Below are positions 48,458-57,444 of a stretch of 64,000 nt of DNA, piece by piece. Origin of the DNA: Streptomyces zhaozhouensis (lineage in GTDB: Bacteria; Actinomycetota; Actinomycetes; Streptomycetales; Streptomycetaceae). Each line of letters opens with the position of its first letter. The first letter of the stretch is position 1. The stretch spans positions 62,001-126,000 of the forward strand of contig NZ_OCNE01000008.1 of the NCBI RefSeq assembly GCF_900230195.1, written 5' to 3'. Both the position numbers and the translations under genes were made by a program. Below the pieces are notes generated by a model, which was not told the origin of the DNA, did not search any database, and saw only the letters and a list, made by a program, of their open reading frames with translations.

Positions 48458-50269
48458 ATGACGGAGAAGGTCGCCGACCACGTACTGGACCGGCTGCGGG
48501 AGTGGGGCGTCAGCCATGTCTTCGGCTACCCGGGCGACGGCATCAACGGCCTGCTCGCCGCCTGGGAACGGGCCGGGGACCGGCCGCGGTTCCTCCAGGC
48601 GCGGCACGAGGAGATGGCGGCGTTCCAGGCGGTGGGGTACGCGAAGTTCTCCGGCGGTGTCGGGGTGTGCGCCGCCACCTCGGGCCCCGGTGCCGTCCAC
48701 CTGCTCAACGGCCTCTACGACGCCAAGCTCGACCACGTCCCGGTGGTCGCCCTGGTGGGGCAGACCGCGCGCTCGGCGATGGGCGGCTCGTACCAGCAGG
48801 AGATCGACCTGCACACGCTCTTCAAGGACGTGGCCTCCGCGTATCTGGAGGTCGTCAACGTCCCCGAGCAGCTGCCGAACGTCCTCGACCGTGCCCTGCG
48901 CACCGCCCGTGCCCTGCGGGCGCCCACGGCCGTGATCATCCCCGCCGACGTGCAGGACCTCGACTACACGCCGCCGGGGCACGCGTTCAAGATGGTGCCC
49001 TCCAGCATCGGCGCCTCCGGCTGGACCGCCACGCCCGACGAGGCCGCGCTGGACCGCGCCGCCGAGGTGCTGAACGCGGGGGAGAAGGTCGCGATGCTCG
49101 TCGGCCAGGGCGCGGCGGGCGCCGCCGACGAGGTCGTGGAGACGGCGCGCGTGCTCCAGGCCGGCATTGCCAAGGCGCTGCTGGGCAAGGACGTGCTGCC
49201 CGACACGCTGCCCGGGGTGACCGGCGGGATCGGACTGCTGGGCACCCGCCCGAGCTACGAGCTGATGCGGGACTGCGACACCCTGCTGACGGTCGGCTCC
49301 AGCCTGCCCTACAGCCAGTTCCTGCCCGAGTACGACCAGGCCAGGGCCGTGCAGATCGACCTGGACCCGCACCAGATCGGGATGCGCTACCCGTACGAGG
49401 TCAACCTCGTCGGCGACGCCCGCGACACCCTGCGGAGGCTGCTGCCCAGGCTGCGGCCCAGCGAGAACGGCGAGCGCTGGCGCACGTCGATGGAGAAGGC
49501 GGTCGAGCGCTGGTACGACGTGCTCGCGCGGCGCGCCGAGGTCGAGGCCGACCCGGTCAACCCCGAGTACGTCGCCCACTGCCTGGACCGGCTGGTGCCG
49601 GAGAACGCCGTCCTGACGGCGGACTCCGGCTCGGTGGCCAACTGGTACGCCCGGCACGTCCGGATGCGCGGCAGGATGCGCGGTTCCCTCTCGGGCACCC
49701 TCGCCTCCATGGGCTGCGCGGTGCCCTACGCGATCGCGGCGAAGTTCGCGATGCCGGACCGGCCGGCGATCGCGCTCGTCGGCGACGGGGCGATGCAGAT
49801 GAACGGGCTGGCCGAGCTGGTCACGGCGGCCCGGTACCGCCACGAGTGGAGCGACCCGCGCCTGGTGGTCGCCGTCTGGAACAACCGGGACCTCAACCAG
49901 GTCAGTTGGGAGCTGCGCGCGATGGGCGGCGCGCCGCGGTTCGAGGCGTCCCAGTCGCTGCCGGACGTCCGCTACGCGGACTTCGCCCGCTCGCTGGGGC
50001 TGGAGGGCATCCGGGTGGAGAAGCCGGCGGATGTCGAGGACGGCTGGCGGCGCGCGCTGGCCGCCGACGGGCCGGCCGTGGTGGAGTTCCTCACCGACCC
50101 GTCGGTGCCGCCCATCCCGCCGCACGCCAGCTGGGAGCAGGCGTCCGCGACCGCGAAGTCGCTGGCCAGGGGCGACGGCGACCGCGGCGCCGTGCTGCGG
50201 CAGGGCGTCAAGGCCAAGCTCCAGGACTATCTGCCGGGCCGGCGGCACCGGGACGGCGGCGACGGCTGA
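48458..50269 (+). CDS. Thiamine-pyrophosphate enzyme (pyruvate oxidase/acetolactate synthase-like)
   Basis: 603 aa of the three-domain TPP family: VFGYPGDGINGLLAAWERA, RHEEMAAFQAVGYAK (catalytic Glu), CAATSGPGAVHLLNGLYDAK LDHVPVVALVGQ, and VGDGAMQMNGLAELVTAARY with VVAVWNNRDLNQ (the GDG-NN TPP/Mg motif). The middle-domain features and overall similarity are closest to pyruvate-oxidase-like enzymes, but acetolactate or glyoxylate-type decarboxylation is possible. ATG 48458 has GGAGGAG 7 bases upstream; the preceding frame is not homologous. It stands alone. Confidence 0.9.
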   Translation: MTEKVADHVLDRLREWGVSHVFGYPGDGINGLLAAWERAGDRPRFLQARHEEMAAFQAVGYAKFSGGVGVCAATSGPGAVHLLNGLYDAKLDHVPVVALVGQTARSAMGGSYQQEIDLHTLFKDVASAYLEVVNVPEQLPNVLDRALRTARALRAPTAVIIPADVQDLDYTPPGHAFKMVPSSIGASGWTATPDEAALDRAAEVLNAGEKVAMLVGQGAAGAADEVVETARVLQAGIAKALLGKDVLPDTLPGVTGGIGLLGTRPSYELMRDCDTLLTVGSSLPYSQFLPEYDQARAVQIDLDPHQIGMRYPYEVNLVGDARDTLRRLLPRLRPSENGERWRTSMEKAVERWYDVLARRAEVEADPVNPEYVAHCLDRLVPENAVLTADSGSVANWYARHVRMRGRMRGSLSGTLASMGCAVPYAIAAKFAMPDRPAIALVGDGAMQMNGLAELVTAARYRHEWSDPRLVVAVWNNRDLNQVSWELRAMGGAPRFEASQSLPDVRYADFARSLGLEGIRVEKPADVEDGWRRALAADGPAVVEFLTDPSVPPIPPHASWEQASATAKSLARGDGDRGAVLRQGVKAKLQDYLPGRRHRDGGDG

Positions 50270-50290
50270 GGGGCGGCGGACGCGGCGGCC

Positions 50291-50776
50291 TCACGCCCGG
50301 GGGCGCGGCGGGGGCCGCCGTTCCGCCTCGGGGGGCTCCTCGGGCGTCAGCTCCTCGACCAGCCGCGCCAGCCGGGCCAGCATCCCCCGGTGCCGGAGCT
50401 GCTGCGCGGCGTCCAGCACCACGTTGTGCATCCGCCCGCCCAGGCCGCGCAGCGGATGCTCCTCCATGATGACCAGGGTGTTCCGCCCCCAGCGGCGGAT
50501 CTCCAGCGCGATGCGCGCGGTGCCGAGCGGGCCGCTGTCCGCCTCCAACTCCAGGACGTGCGGCGGTTCGTAGCGCCGGACCCAGGTCCGCCCGTGCAGG
50601 TCGTGGCGGCCCAGCCGCACCGTGTACGCCAGCGCCGAGCCGACCTCGGGCCAGGTGTCGACGGCCGGCGCCGACTCGCGGGTGCCGACCACCCACTCCG
50701 CGTACCGGCGCGGGTCCTCCAGCACCCGCCACACGGCGGGGGGCGGACGGAAGACCAGGTGGTGCCGTACGGCCAT
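50291..50776 (-). CDS. SRPBCC (START-like) family protein
   Basis: 161 aa: MAVRHHLVFRPPPAVWRVLE DPRRYAEWVVGTRESAPAVD opens the helix-grip fold of polyketide-cyclase/START-like proteins, and the end is NVVLDAAQQLRHRGMLARLA. It may bind a lipid or other hydrophobic ligand; catalysis is uncertain. ATG 50776 is preferred because the fold begins there. A Pro/Arg-rich tail closes it. Convergent with the TPP enzyme gene and divergent from the SDR gene at 50961. Confidence 0.85.
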   Translation of the reverse strand: MAVRHHLVFRPPPAVWRVLEDPRRYAEWVVGTRESAPAVDTWPEVGSALAYTVRLGRHDLHGRTWVRRYEPPHVLELEADSGPLGTARIALEIRRWGRNTLVIMEEHPLRGLGGRMHNVVLDAAQQLRHRGMLARLARLVEELTPEEPPEAERRPPPRPRA

Positions 50777-50960
50777 GCTCACTCCCGAGCGCCTCGTCCG
50801 GATCCGGGCGGGCACCCCGGCGACGCGCCGCACGCGCGGGCCGGTCCTCCGGTGCCGCCGGAGAACGCGCTACTTCTTGGCAGGTAACCACCTTTCCCGC
50901 GGCCCGGCAGTCCGAGGGCCGCCGGGCGAAGGACGGCCGGTACGCGCGACGGGAGCCAGG

Positions 50961-51953
50961 ATGCGGACGCGGAAGAGAGTCGTGGTCATCACGGGGGCCA
51001 GCAGCGGGGTGGGCCGCGCCTGCGCCGAGCGGTTCGCCGCCCGGGGCTGCGCGGTGGTGCTGGCGGCCCGGCGGGGCGCGGCGCTGGAGGAGGTCGCCCG
51101 CCGCTGCCGACGCCGGGGGCGGGCGGACGCGCTGGTGGTCGTCACCGACGTCACGGACGCCGCCGCCGTCGAGGAGCTGGCCCGCCGGGCCGTCGCCGCG
51201 TACGGCCGGATCGACGTGTGGGTCAACTGCGCGGCGGTGGCCGCCTTCGGGTCGCTGCACAGCGTCCCGCCCGAGGTCTTCCGCCGGGTGCTGGATACCG
51301 ACGTCATGGGGTGCGTGCACGGGGCGCGCGCCGCCCTCCGGGTCATGCGGGAACAGGGCACCGGCACCCTGGTCAACGTCTCCTCGGCCGTCGGCGCCGC
51401 TCCGGTCCCCCTCAACAGCGCCTATGTCGTGGCCAAGAGCGCGGTGCGGGCCCTGGGCGGCGCCCTGCGGCAGGAGCTCAGGCTCGACGGCTGCCGCGAC
51501 GTCCATGTGTGCACCGTGCTGCCGGCCTCGATGGACACCCCGTTCTTCGCCAGGGCCGCCAACTACTCGGGGCGCGCCGTCCGGCCGCTCGCCCCCGTCT
51601 ACTCGCCGGAGCGCGCCGCCCGCCGCATCGTGCGCCTCACGCGCGCGCCCCGGCGCGAGGCGTGGGTGGGGCCGGCCGCCGGGGCGTTGGCGTGGCTGTC
51701 GGCGGCGCTGCCTGGCACCACGGAGCGGCTGCTGGCCCGGCAGATGGACCGTCACCACCTCTCCCGCACCGAGGGCGCCGCCGACAGCACGGGCAACGCC
51801 TTCCGCTCCTCGCCGCCCGCCGCCCGGCACGGCGGCTGGCACGGCCGCCGCAGGACCGCGTCGCGCCGGCTGGCGGCGGTCTGCTGCGCGGCGGTGCTGT
51901 ACCGGGTCGCCCGCGCCGCGCTGCGGCCCGGGAAGCCGGGCGCCGCCCGGTAG
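50961..51953 (+). CDS. SDR family oxidoreductase with C-terminal tail
   Basis: 330 aa. Classical SDR part (about 1-250): VVVITGASSGVGRACAERFA, VWVNCAAVAAFGSLHSVPPE, NVSSAVGAAPVPLNSAYVVA KSAVRALG (Ser, Tyr, Lys) and CTVLPASMDTPFF. The usual NNAG is NCAA. The remaining 80 residues contain a hydrophobic stretch (WLSAALPGTTERLL, RLAAVCCAAVLYRVARAAL) and basic residues, possibly a membrane association. The substrate is unknown. It precedes the FadR-type regulator by 40 bases on the same strand. Confidence 0.88.
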   Translation: MRTRKRVVVITGASSGVGRACAERFAARGCAVVLAARRGAALEEVARRCRRRGRADALVVVTDVTDAAAVEELARRAVAAYGRIDVWVNCAAVAAFGSLHSVPPEVFRRVLDTDVMGCVHGARAALRVMREQGTGTLVNVSSAVGAAPVPLNSAYVVAKSAVRALGGALRQELRLDGCRDVHVCTVLPASMDTPFFARAANYSGRAVRPLAPVYSPERAARRIVRLTRAPRREAWVGPAAGALAWLSAALPGTTERLLARQMDRHHLSRTEGAADSTGNAFRSSPPAARHGGWHGRRRTASRRLAAVCCAAVLYRVARAALRPGKPGAAR

Positions 51954-51993
51954 CCGGGGAGGCGGGCGCGGGCCTGCTGTTAAGCTCCTGGTC

Positions 51994-52779
51994 ATGACCG
52001 CCCCGCCCACGTCGCCGTCGGGACGTGCGGTTTCCTCGTCCCAGCGGGGGCTGCTGACCGAACGCGTCGCACGCCAGTTGGAGCACGACATCCGCTCCGG
52101 CGAGATCGCCGTCGGCAGCAAGCTTCCCTCGGAGCGCGAGCTGGCCGAGCACTTCGGCGCCAGCCGCAACGTGGTCCGCGAGGCGCTGCGGCGGCTGGAG
52201 GCCCAGCACCTGATCGAGGTGGCGCCGGGCCGCGGCTCGTTCGTCGCCGAGCAGAGCCCGGGGCACGCCCGCAACTACGACGCCCTCTACCGGGCCGGCC
52301 GGCCCACCGTGCGCCATCTGATCGAGGCCCGCATCCCGCTGGAGGTCGAGATCGTGGGGCTCGCGACCGAGCGGGCCACCGCGGCCGACCTCGACGCGAT
52401 GCGGGTGGCCAACGACGCGCTGCTGACCGCGACCGACGTGATCCACAAGGCCCGCGCCGACCTCGACTTCCACGACGCGATCGCCGCCGCCAGCGGCAAC
52501 CCGGTGCTGCGGATCATGCTGTCGTCGATCGGCGGCATGATGTTCGAGATGATGCTCCGCTCCAACTCCGACCCCTCGATCGGCGAGCCGGGCGTCCCGC
52601 ACCACCCCGAGATCCTGGAGTCGATCGTGGCCCGCGACGTCGAGTCGGCGCGGACCCGGATGCGGGAACACCTCCGCCTCGGGCTGCGCACCTACGGCGC
52701 CGACCTCGACCTCAGCCTGGACGTCATGGCCCGCCAGCACATCGACACCCTGCTGCGCGGGGGCGCCGCCCAGGACTGA
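51994..52779 (+). CDS. FadR-type GntR regulator
   Basis: 261 aa. GntR winged helix (LTERVARQLEHDIRSGEIAV GSKLPSERELAEHFGASRNV VREALRRLEAQHLIEVAPGR GSFV) and an FCD sensor domain (about 105-250): LIEARIPLEVEIVGLATERA, DLDFHDAIAAASGNPVL and MREHLRLGLRTY supply the Asp/His residues for metal and ligand. It probably represses the downstream transport/mannonate genes through the operator at 52892-52918 and is released by a sugar-acid intermediate; this is inferred from the site and context. The start ATG has no strong ribosome binding site, only a weak AAGCTCCTGGTC before it. Confidence 0.92.
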   Translation: MTAPPTSPSGRAVSSSQRGLLTERVARQLEHDIRSGEIAVGSKLPSERELAEHFGASRNVVREALRRLEAQHLIEVAPGRGSFVAEQSPGHARNYDALYRAGRPTVRHLIEARIPLEVEIVGLATERATAADLDAMRVANDALLTATDVIHKARADLDFHDAIAAASGNPVLRIMLSSIGGMMFEMMLRSNSDPSIGEPGVPHHPEILESIVARDVESARTRMREHLRLGLRTYGADLDLSLDVMARQHIDTLLRGGAAQD

Positions 52780-52891
52780 GGGCCGGCACGCCCCCGCGCG
52801 ACCGCCGCGGTGATGACACCCGGCTGACCTCCCACCGCGCCCGGTAACGCTTCGCAAGCGGGGCTGGTCAGAGCCGGGGGAGCCCTGTTAC

Positions 52892-52918
52892 GGTCCATCT
52901 GGTCCTACCAGTTGGACC
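52892..52918. promoter_or_regulatory. Near-perfect 27-bp operator of the FadR-type regulator
   Basis: GGTCCATCTGGT, CCT, ACCAGTTGGACC: 12-base arms with one mismatch. The centre TGGTCCTACCA (52900-52910) is the TGGTnnnACCA pattern typical of FadR-type GntR proteins. It lies about 102 bases before the binding-protein gene start, within 140 bases of the regulator's stop, so it most likely controls the ABC/manD operon. Confidence 0.88.
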
Positions 52919-53019
52919 AACCTTGTCGCGCACACCCGCGCGACCCCCCGCGCACACCAGGGCGCATCCGCACGCACACGCACCAAGAAGCACGAGTACG
53001 CAGAAAGTCGAGGACGAGG

Positions 53020-54342
53020 ATGTCCACGAGCAGCCAGGGGGTCAGCCGCCGTTCGTTCGGCAAGCTGGCCGCCACCGCGGCGGTCGCGGCCGTCGGCGGG
53101 ACGACGCTCGGCGCCTGCTCGACGCGCGGCGGCACCGCGTCCCCCGACGCGCCGCTGCGCGTCACGGCGATCAACCACGTCTGGTCCCACGCGATCGCCG
53201 ACCGGCTGGAGGAGATCGAGGACCGCATCAAGCGGCGGGTCTCGATCTCCATGCTCACCGCCGACCAGCTCACCAGCAGCTACAACGTGAAGCTCAACGC
53301 GTCGGCCACCGACGTCGACGTCATGATGGTGCGCGCGCTCCAGGAGCAGTTGCTCTTCGCGCACAACGGCTGGCTGGTCGACCTGACCGACCGCGTGGAG
53401 GGCGACGCCGGCTACCGGTGGAGCGACTTCCAGCAGGCGCCGCGCGAGCGCTCCGCCGTCGACGGAAGCGTGCTGAGCGTGCCCGTCGTCACCGAGCGGC
53501 CCGCGCTCTACTACCGCAGGGACCTGGTCGAGGACTTCGGCGGGCCGCCCGGCACGCTCGACGAGCTGAGGGAGCTCTCCCTCGAACTCGCCGACCGCCG
53601 CGACAACTTCTTCGGCTTCGTCGGCCGGGGCCAGCGCAACGGCGCCGTCAGCCAGTGGTCCAGCTTCCTGTACTCCTTCGGCGGGGACTTCGTCGTCGAC
53701 GGGCGCTCCGCCCTCGCCACCCCCGAGGCCATCGCCGCCTACGAGTACTACGGCCGGCTGCTGCACGAGACCGGCCCGCCCGGTGCGACCAACATGAGCC
53801 TGGAACAGGCCATGCCGATCTTCGCCCAGGGCAAGGCCGCCTTCTACGTGGACGCCGACGCGATCTACACCAACTTCCTCGACCCCGGCGTCTCCACCGT
53901 GCAGGACCTGGTCGGCTTCGCCCCGTTCCCGGCCGGCCCCGCCGGGGCGCGTCCGCACAACATCCCGTCCTGGAGCCTGGGGATCAACGAGTTCTCCCTG
54001 CTGCGCGACGACGCCTGGGAGTTCCTGCGCTGGGCCTCGGGACCCGAGATGGTCGCCGCGCTCCAGGCCGAGGGCATCCCCGGCGCCCGGGAGTCCGCCT
54101 GGTCGGACAGCGAGACCCTCGGCAGCTTCCCCGCGGAACTCGCCGAGACCATGCGGATCAGCGCCGAGCGCGGCGTCGGCACCGACCGGCCGCAGGTGCT
54201 CCAGGTCGCGCGGGCCCGGGACATCGTCGGACGGCCGCTGGTCGCCGGGATCCTCGGCGAGTCCGTGCCGGGCGTGGCCCGCGACGCGGACGCCGAGTTC
54301 GCCGAGTTCCTCGTCCGCGACAACCGCTACCGGGAGGGCTGA
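53020..54342 (+). CDS. Carbohydrate ABC transporter substrate-binding lipoprotein
   Basis: 440 aa, family 1 extracellular solute-binding protein. Tat-type leader (VSRRSFGKLAATAAVAAVGG) with the lipobox LGAC (Cys 33). Features: SYNVKLNASATDVDVMMVRA, SVPVVTERPALYYRRDLVED FGGPPGTLDELRELS, FAQGKAAFYVDADAI and PHNIPSWSLGINEFS. It captures a sugar or sugar-acid derivative and passes it to the two permeases encoded downstream. ATG 53020 (AGGACGAGG upstream) was chosen because the twin Arg leader follows. The stop overlaps the first permease start. No ATPase gene is nearby; a shared MsiK-type ATPase probably serves, as is usual in Streptomyces. Confidence 0.93.
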   Translation: MSTSSQGVSRRSFGKLAATAAVAAVGGTTLGACSTRGGTASPDAPLRVTAINHVWSHAIADRLEEIEDRIKRRVSISMLTADQLTSSYNVKLNASATDVDVMMVRALQEQLLFAHNGWLVDLTDRVEGDAGYRWSDFQQAPRERSAVDGSVLSVPVVTERPALYYRRDLVEDFGGPPGTLDELRELSLELADRRDNFFGFVGRGQRNGAVSQWSSFLYSFGGDFVVDGRSALATPEAIAAYEYYGRLLHETGPPGATNMSLEQAMPIFAQGKAAFYVDADAIYTNFLDPGVSTVQDLVGFAPFPAGPAGARPHNIPSWSLGINEFSLLRDDAWEFLRWASGPEMVAALQAEGIPGARESAWSDSETLGSFPAELAETMRISAERGVGTDRPQVLQVARARDIVGRPLVAGILGESVPGVARDADAEFAEFLVRDNRYREG

Positions 54343-55277
54343 TGGCCACCACGTCGACGCGGCCCGGCGGCCGGCGGACCGCCGGCACCCCGCGCACGTT
54401 CGAGCAGGCCAACCGGCGCCTGAAGTGGGCGATGCTCGCCCCGGCCCTGGCGTTCGTCGGCCTGATGATCGTCTTTCCGCTGCTCTTCACGCTCAACCTG
54501 GGCTTCACCGACGCCTTCGGCGCCGTCAACGCCGACCGTTCCTTCGTCGGGCTGCGCAACTTCCAGGACGCCCTCTCCGACACCCGCCGCTTCTGGCCGG
54601 CCATCGAGCGCACCGTCGTCTTCACCGTCGGCGCGGTCGCGGTCGAGACCGCGCTCGGGCTGGCGCTGGCGATGCTGATGCGCAGGGCGTTCCGCGGGAT
54701 GCGCTGGGTGCGGACCATCCTGATCATCCCGCTGCTGACCACGCCCGTCGCGATCGGCATCCTGTGGCTGCTGATCCTCGACCCGACCAACGGCGTCGCC
54801 AACCAGATACTCGACTCGCTCGGCCTGCCCACCCAGGAGTTCCTCGGCTCGGTCAGCCAGTCGCTGCCGACGCTGATGTTCATCGACATCTGGCAGTGGA
54901 CGCCGATGATGACGCTGCTGCTGCTCGCCGGCCTCTCCACGCTGCCGGAGGAGCCCGAGGAGGCGGCGCTGGTCGACGGCGCCGGACCCTGGCAGCGCTT
55001 CCGCCACGTCGTGCTGCCCATGCTGCTGCCGACGCTGATGACGGCGCTGGTGCTGCGGTCCGTCGACGCGCTGAAGACCTTCGACATCCTCTACGCCACC
55101 AAGGGCCCGGGAGGCGGCTCGGACTACGAGGTGGAGACGCTCAACGTCTACGCCTACGGCCTCACCTTTGACTACCAGGAGTACGGGCTCGCCTCCGCGG
55201 TGCTCGTGCTGTTCACCCTCTTCATCATCGCCGTCGTGGTCCTGCTGCGGCGCCGCGCCGGAAGGAAGGAAGCATGA
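54342..55277 (+). CDS. Sugar ABC transporter permease 1 (MalF-like)
   Basis: 311 aa, six membrane helices: MLAPALAFVGLMIVFPLLFT LNLGF, MRWVRTILIIPLLTTPVAIG ILWLLILDPTNGV and the cytoplasmic EAA loop EEAALVDGAGPWQRFRHVVL PMLLP. It pairs with the second permease and the binding protein to import the substrate. Start ATG 54342 overlaps the previous stop (TGATG). Its stop overlaps the next start, so the operon is fully coupled. Confidence 0.93.
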   Translation: MATTSTRPGGRRTAGTPRTFEQANRRLKWAMLAPALAFVGLMIVFPLLFTLNLGFTDAFGAVNADRSFVGLRNFQDALSDTRRFWPAIERTVVFTVGAVAVETALGLALAMLMRRAFRGMRWVRTILIIPLLTTPVAIGILWLLILDPTNGVANQILDSLGLPTQEFLGSVSQSLPTLMFIDIWQWTPMMTLLLLAGLSTLPEEPEEAALVDGAGPWQRFRHVVLPMLLPTLMTALVLRSVDALKTFDILYATKGPGGGSDYEVETLNVYAYGLTFDYQEYGLASAVLVLFTLFIIAVVVLLRRRAGRKEA

Positions 55278-56116
55278 GTGCCCACCTGGCCGCCCGGGCG
55301 GCACGGCGCCGGCGCGCCCTCGGCTGGCTGCGCGGCGCGGCCGTCGTCGCGGTCTCGCTGTTCTTCGCGCTGCCCCTCGTGTGGATGTTCGCCGCCGCGT
55401 TCAAGACCAACGTCCAGGTCACCGACCCCACCGTCGGGCTGATCTTCTCCCCGACGCTGGAGAACCTGCGCAACGTCCTCGACGACGGCGAGATCATCAC
55501 CTCGATGCGCAACTCGCTCATCGTGGGCGTCGTCTCCACCGCGCTCTCCGCCCTGCTCGCGGTGCCCGCCGCGTGGGCCGTCGGCCGTTTCACGATGCAC
55601 CGCACGGGCTCGGTCGTGCTGATCGCCCGCATCGTGCCGGCCGTCTCGCTGCTGGTGCCCTGGTACTACCTCTTCGCCCAGGCGGGACTGGTCGGCAGCT
55701 ACACCGTGCTGATCCTCAGCCACATGTTCGTCTCGGTGCCGCTGATCCTGTGGATCATGATCGGCTTCTTCGAGGGGCTTCCGGTGGAGCTGGAGGAGGC
55801 CGCCAGGACCGACGGGCTGAGCGCCTTCGGCGCGTTCTGGCGCATCGCCCTGCCGCTGGCGGCGCCCGGCACCGCGACCGCCTCGCTGCTGGCGTTCGTC
55901 TCCAGCTGGAACAACTTCATGTTCGCGCTGATCTTCGCCGACGAGGACACCCGCACGGCGCCGGTCACCCTCTTCAACTTCATCTCCTACGCCAGCACCG
56001 ACTGGGGCGGGCTGATGGCCGCCGCCAGCCTGATGACCGTCCCGGTCGTGATCGCCGCCCTCATCGGTCAGAAATACCTCGTGGCCGGCCTCACGGCCGG
56101 GGCCACGAAGGGCTGA
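55274..56116 (+). CDS. Sugar ABC transporter permease 2 (MalG-like)
   Basis: 280 aa, six membrane helices: LRGAAVVAVSLFFALPLVWM FAAAFKT, RIVPAVSLLVPWYYLFAQAG, and the EAA loop ELEEAARTDGLSAFGAFWRI ALPLAAPG. Start ATG 55274 overlaps the first permease stop by 4 bases. It is followed after 33 bases by the mannonate-dehydratase-like gene, whose own GGAAGA ribosome binding site is present. Confidence 0.93.
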   Translation: MSAHLAARAARRRRALGWLRGAAVVAVSLFFALPLVWMFAAAFKTNVQVTDPTVGLIFSPTLENLRNVLDDGEIITSMRNSLIVGVVSTALSALLAVPAAWAVGRFTMHRTGSVVLIARIVPAVSLLVPWYYLFAQAGLVGSYTVLILSHMFVSVPLILWIMIGFFEGLPVELEEAARTDGLSAFGAFWRIALPLAAPGTATASLLAFVSSWNNFMFALIFADEDTRTAPVTLFNFISYASTDWGGLMAAASLMTVPVVIAALIGQKYLVAGLTAGATKG

Positions 56117-56149
56117 TCCACCGCACCCCACCAGGAAGACCCCTCAGCC

Positions 56150-57373
56150 ATGAAGATCGTCGACGCGAAGGTCGTCGTCACCAGCCCCGGCCGCAACTTC
56201 GTCACCCTGCGGATCACCACCGACGAGGGCGTCACCGGCCTCGGCGACGCCACCCTCAACGGCAGGGAACTCGCCGTCGCCAGCTACCTCACCGACCACG
56301 TCGTGCCGCTGCTGATCGGCGCCGACCCGCACCGCGTCGAGGACACCTGGCAGTACCTCTACCGGGGCGCCTACTGGCGCCGCGGCCCGGTCACCATGGC
56401 CGCGATAGCCGCCGTCGACGTCGCCCTGTGGGACATCAAGGCCAAGGTCGCCGGGCTGCCCCTCTACCAGCTGCTCGGCGGCGCCAGCCGGGAGCGGGTG
56501 CGCGCCTACGGCCACGCCAACGGCCGCGACCTGCCCGAGCTGTTCGACTCCATCCGCGCCCGGCGGGCCGAGGGCTACCAGGCGATCCGGGTGCAGATCG
56601 GCGTCCCCGGCCTGAGCAACACCTACGGCGTCCACCAGGACCCCGCGCTCGGCCAGGAGAACGCCACCCGTCTCGACCAGCGCCCCCGCCCCGTCGTCGA
56701 GGAGTGGGACACCGCCGCCTACCTGCGCCACCTGCCGGGCGTCTTCGAGGCGGTGCGCAACGAGTTCGGCCCCGAACTCCCGCTGCTGCACGACGCGCAC
56801 CACCGGCTGACGCCCATCCAGGCCGCCAGGCTCGGCAAGGACCTGGAGCCCTACGACCTGTTCTGGCTGGAGGACTGCACCCCGGCCGAGAACCAGCAGG
56901 CGCTGCGGCTGGTGCGGCACCACACCACCACCCCGCTGGCGATCGGCGAGGTCCTCAACACCGTGCACGACTACCAGACGCTGCTCACCGAGCAGTTGAT
57001 CGACTACGCCCGCTCCGCCGTCACCCACTTCGGCGGCGTCACCCCGCTGCGGAAGCTCTTCGACCTCGCGGCGCAGTACCAGATCAAGAGCGCCATCCAC
57101 GGGCCCGAGGACATCTCGCCCGTCGGCATGGCCGCCGCGATCCACCTGGACCTGGCCGTCCACAACTTCGGCATCCAGGAGTACTCGGGCCACACCGCCG
57201 ACACCCACGCGGTCTTCCGCCACGCCTACACCTTCACCGACGGTCACCTGCACCCCGGCGAGGAGCCCGGCATCGGCGTCACCCTCGACGAGGAGCTGGC
57301 CGCGGCCCACCCGTACCGTCCGGCGTACCTCCCGGTCAACCGGCTCGCGGACGGCACCGTCCACGACTGGTGA
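56150..57373 (+). CDS. manD: Mannonate dehydratase-like enolase-superfamily enzyme
   Basis: 407 aa of the ManD/RspA group: [74 protein letters not shown], then [38 protein letters not shown] (metal ligands), [49 protein letters not shown] and a C-terminus with [14 protein letters not shown]. It dehydrates D-mannonate or D-gluconate to 2-keto-3-deoxygluconate; which sugar acid is used here cannot be told. With the importer it forms a hexuronate/aldonate uptake and breakdown unit. Confidence 0.9.
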   Translation: MKIVDAKVVVTSPGRNFVTLRITTDEGVTGLGDATLNGRELAVASYLTDHVVPLLIGADPHRVEDTWQYLYRGAYWRRGPVTMAAIAAVDVALWDIKAKVAGLPLYQLLGGASRERVRAYGHANGRDLPELFDSIRARRAEGYQAIRVQIGVPGLSNTYGVHQDPALGQENATRLDQRPRPVVEEWDTAAYLRHLPGVFEAVRNEFGPELPLLHDAHHRLTPIQAARLGKDLEPYDLFWLEDCTPAENQQALRLVRHHTTTPLAIGEVLNTVHDYQTLLTEQLIDYARSAVTHFGGVTPLRKLFDLAAQYQIKSAIHGPEDISPVGMAAAIHLDLAVHNFGIQEYSGHTADTHAVFRHAYTFTDGHLHPGEEPGIGVTLDEELAAAHPYRPAYLPVNRLADGTVHDW

Positions 57374-57379
57374 ACCACG

Positions 57380-57429
57380 CGCCGGGGGCGCTTCCCGGGC
57401 CCTCACGGCCCCGGGGCGCGCCCCCGGCG
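57380..57429. terminator. Bidirectional hairpin between manD and the DUF885 gene
   Basis: CGCCGGGGGCGC and GCGCCCCCGGCG (perfect 12 bp) enclose a second inner G/C-rich stem (CCCGGGCC/GGCCCCGGG). It lies between two convergent stop codons (57373 and 57445) and should end transcription from both sides. Confidence 0.7.
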
Positions 57430-57444
57430 GGTCGCGACGCGGCC

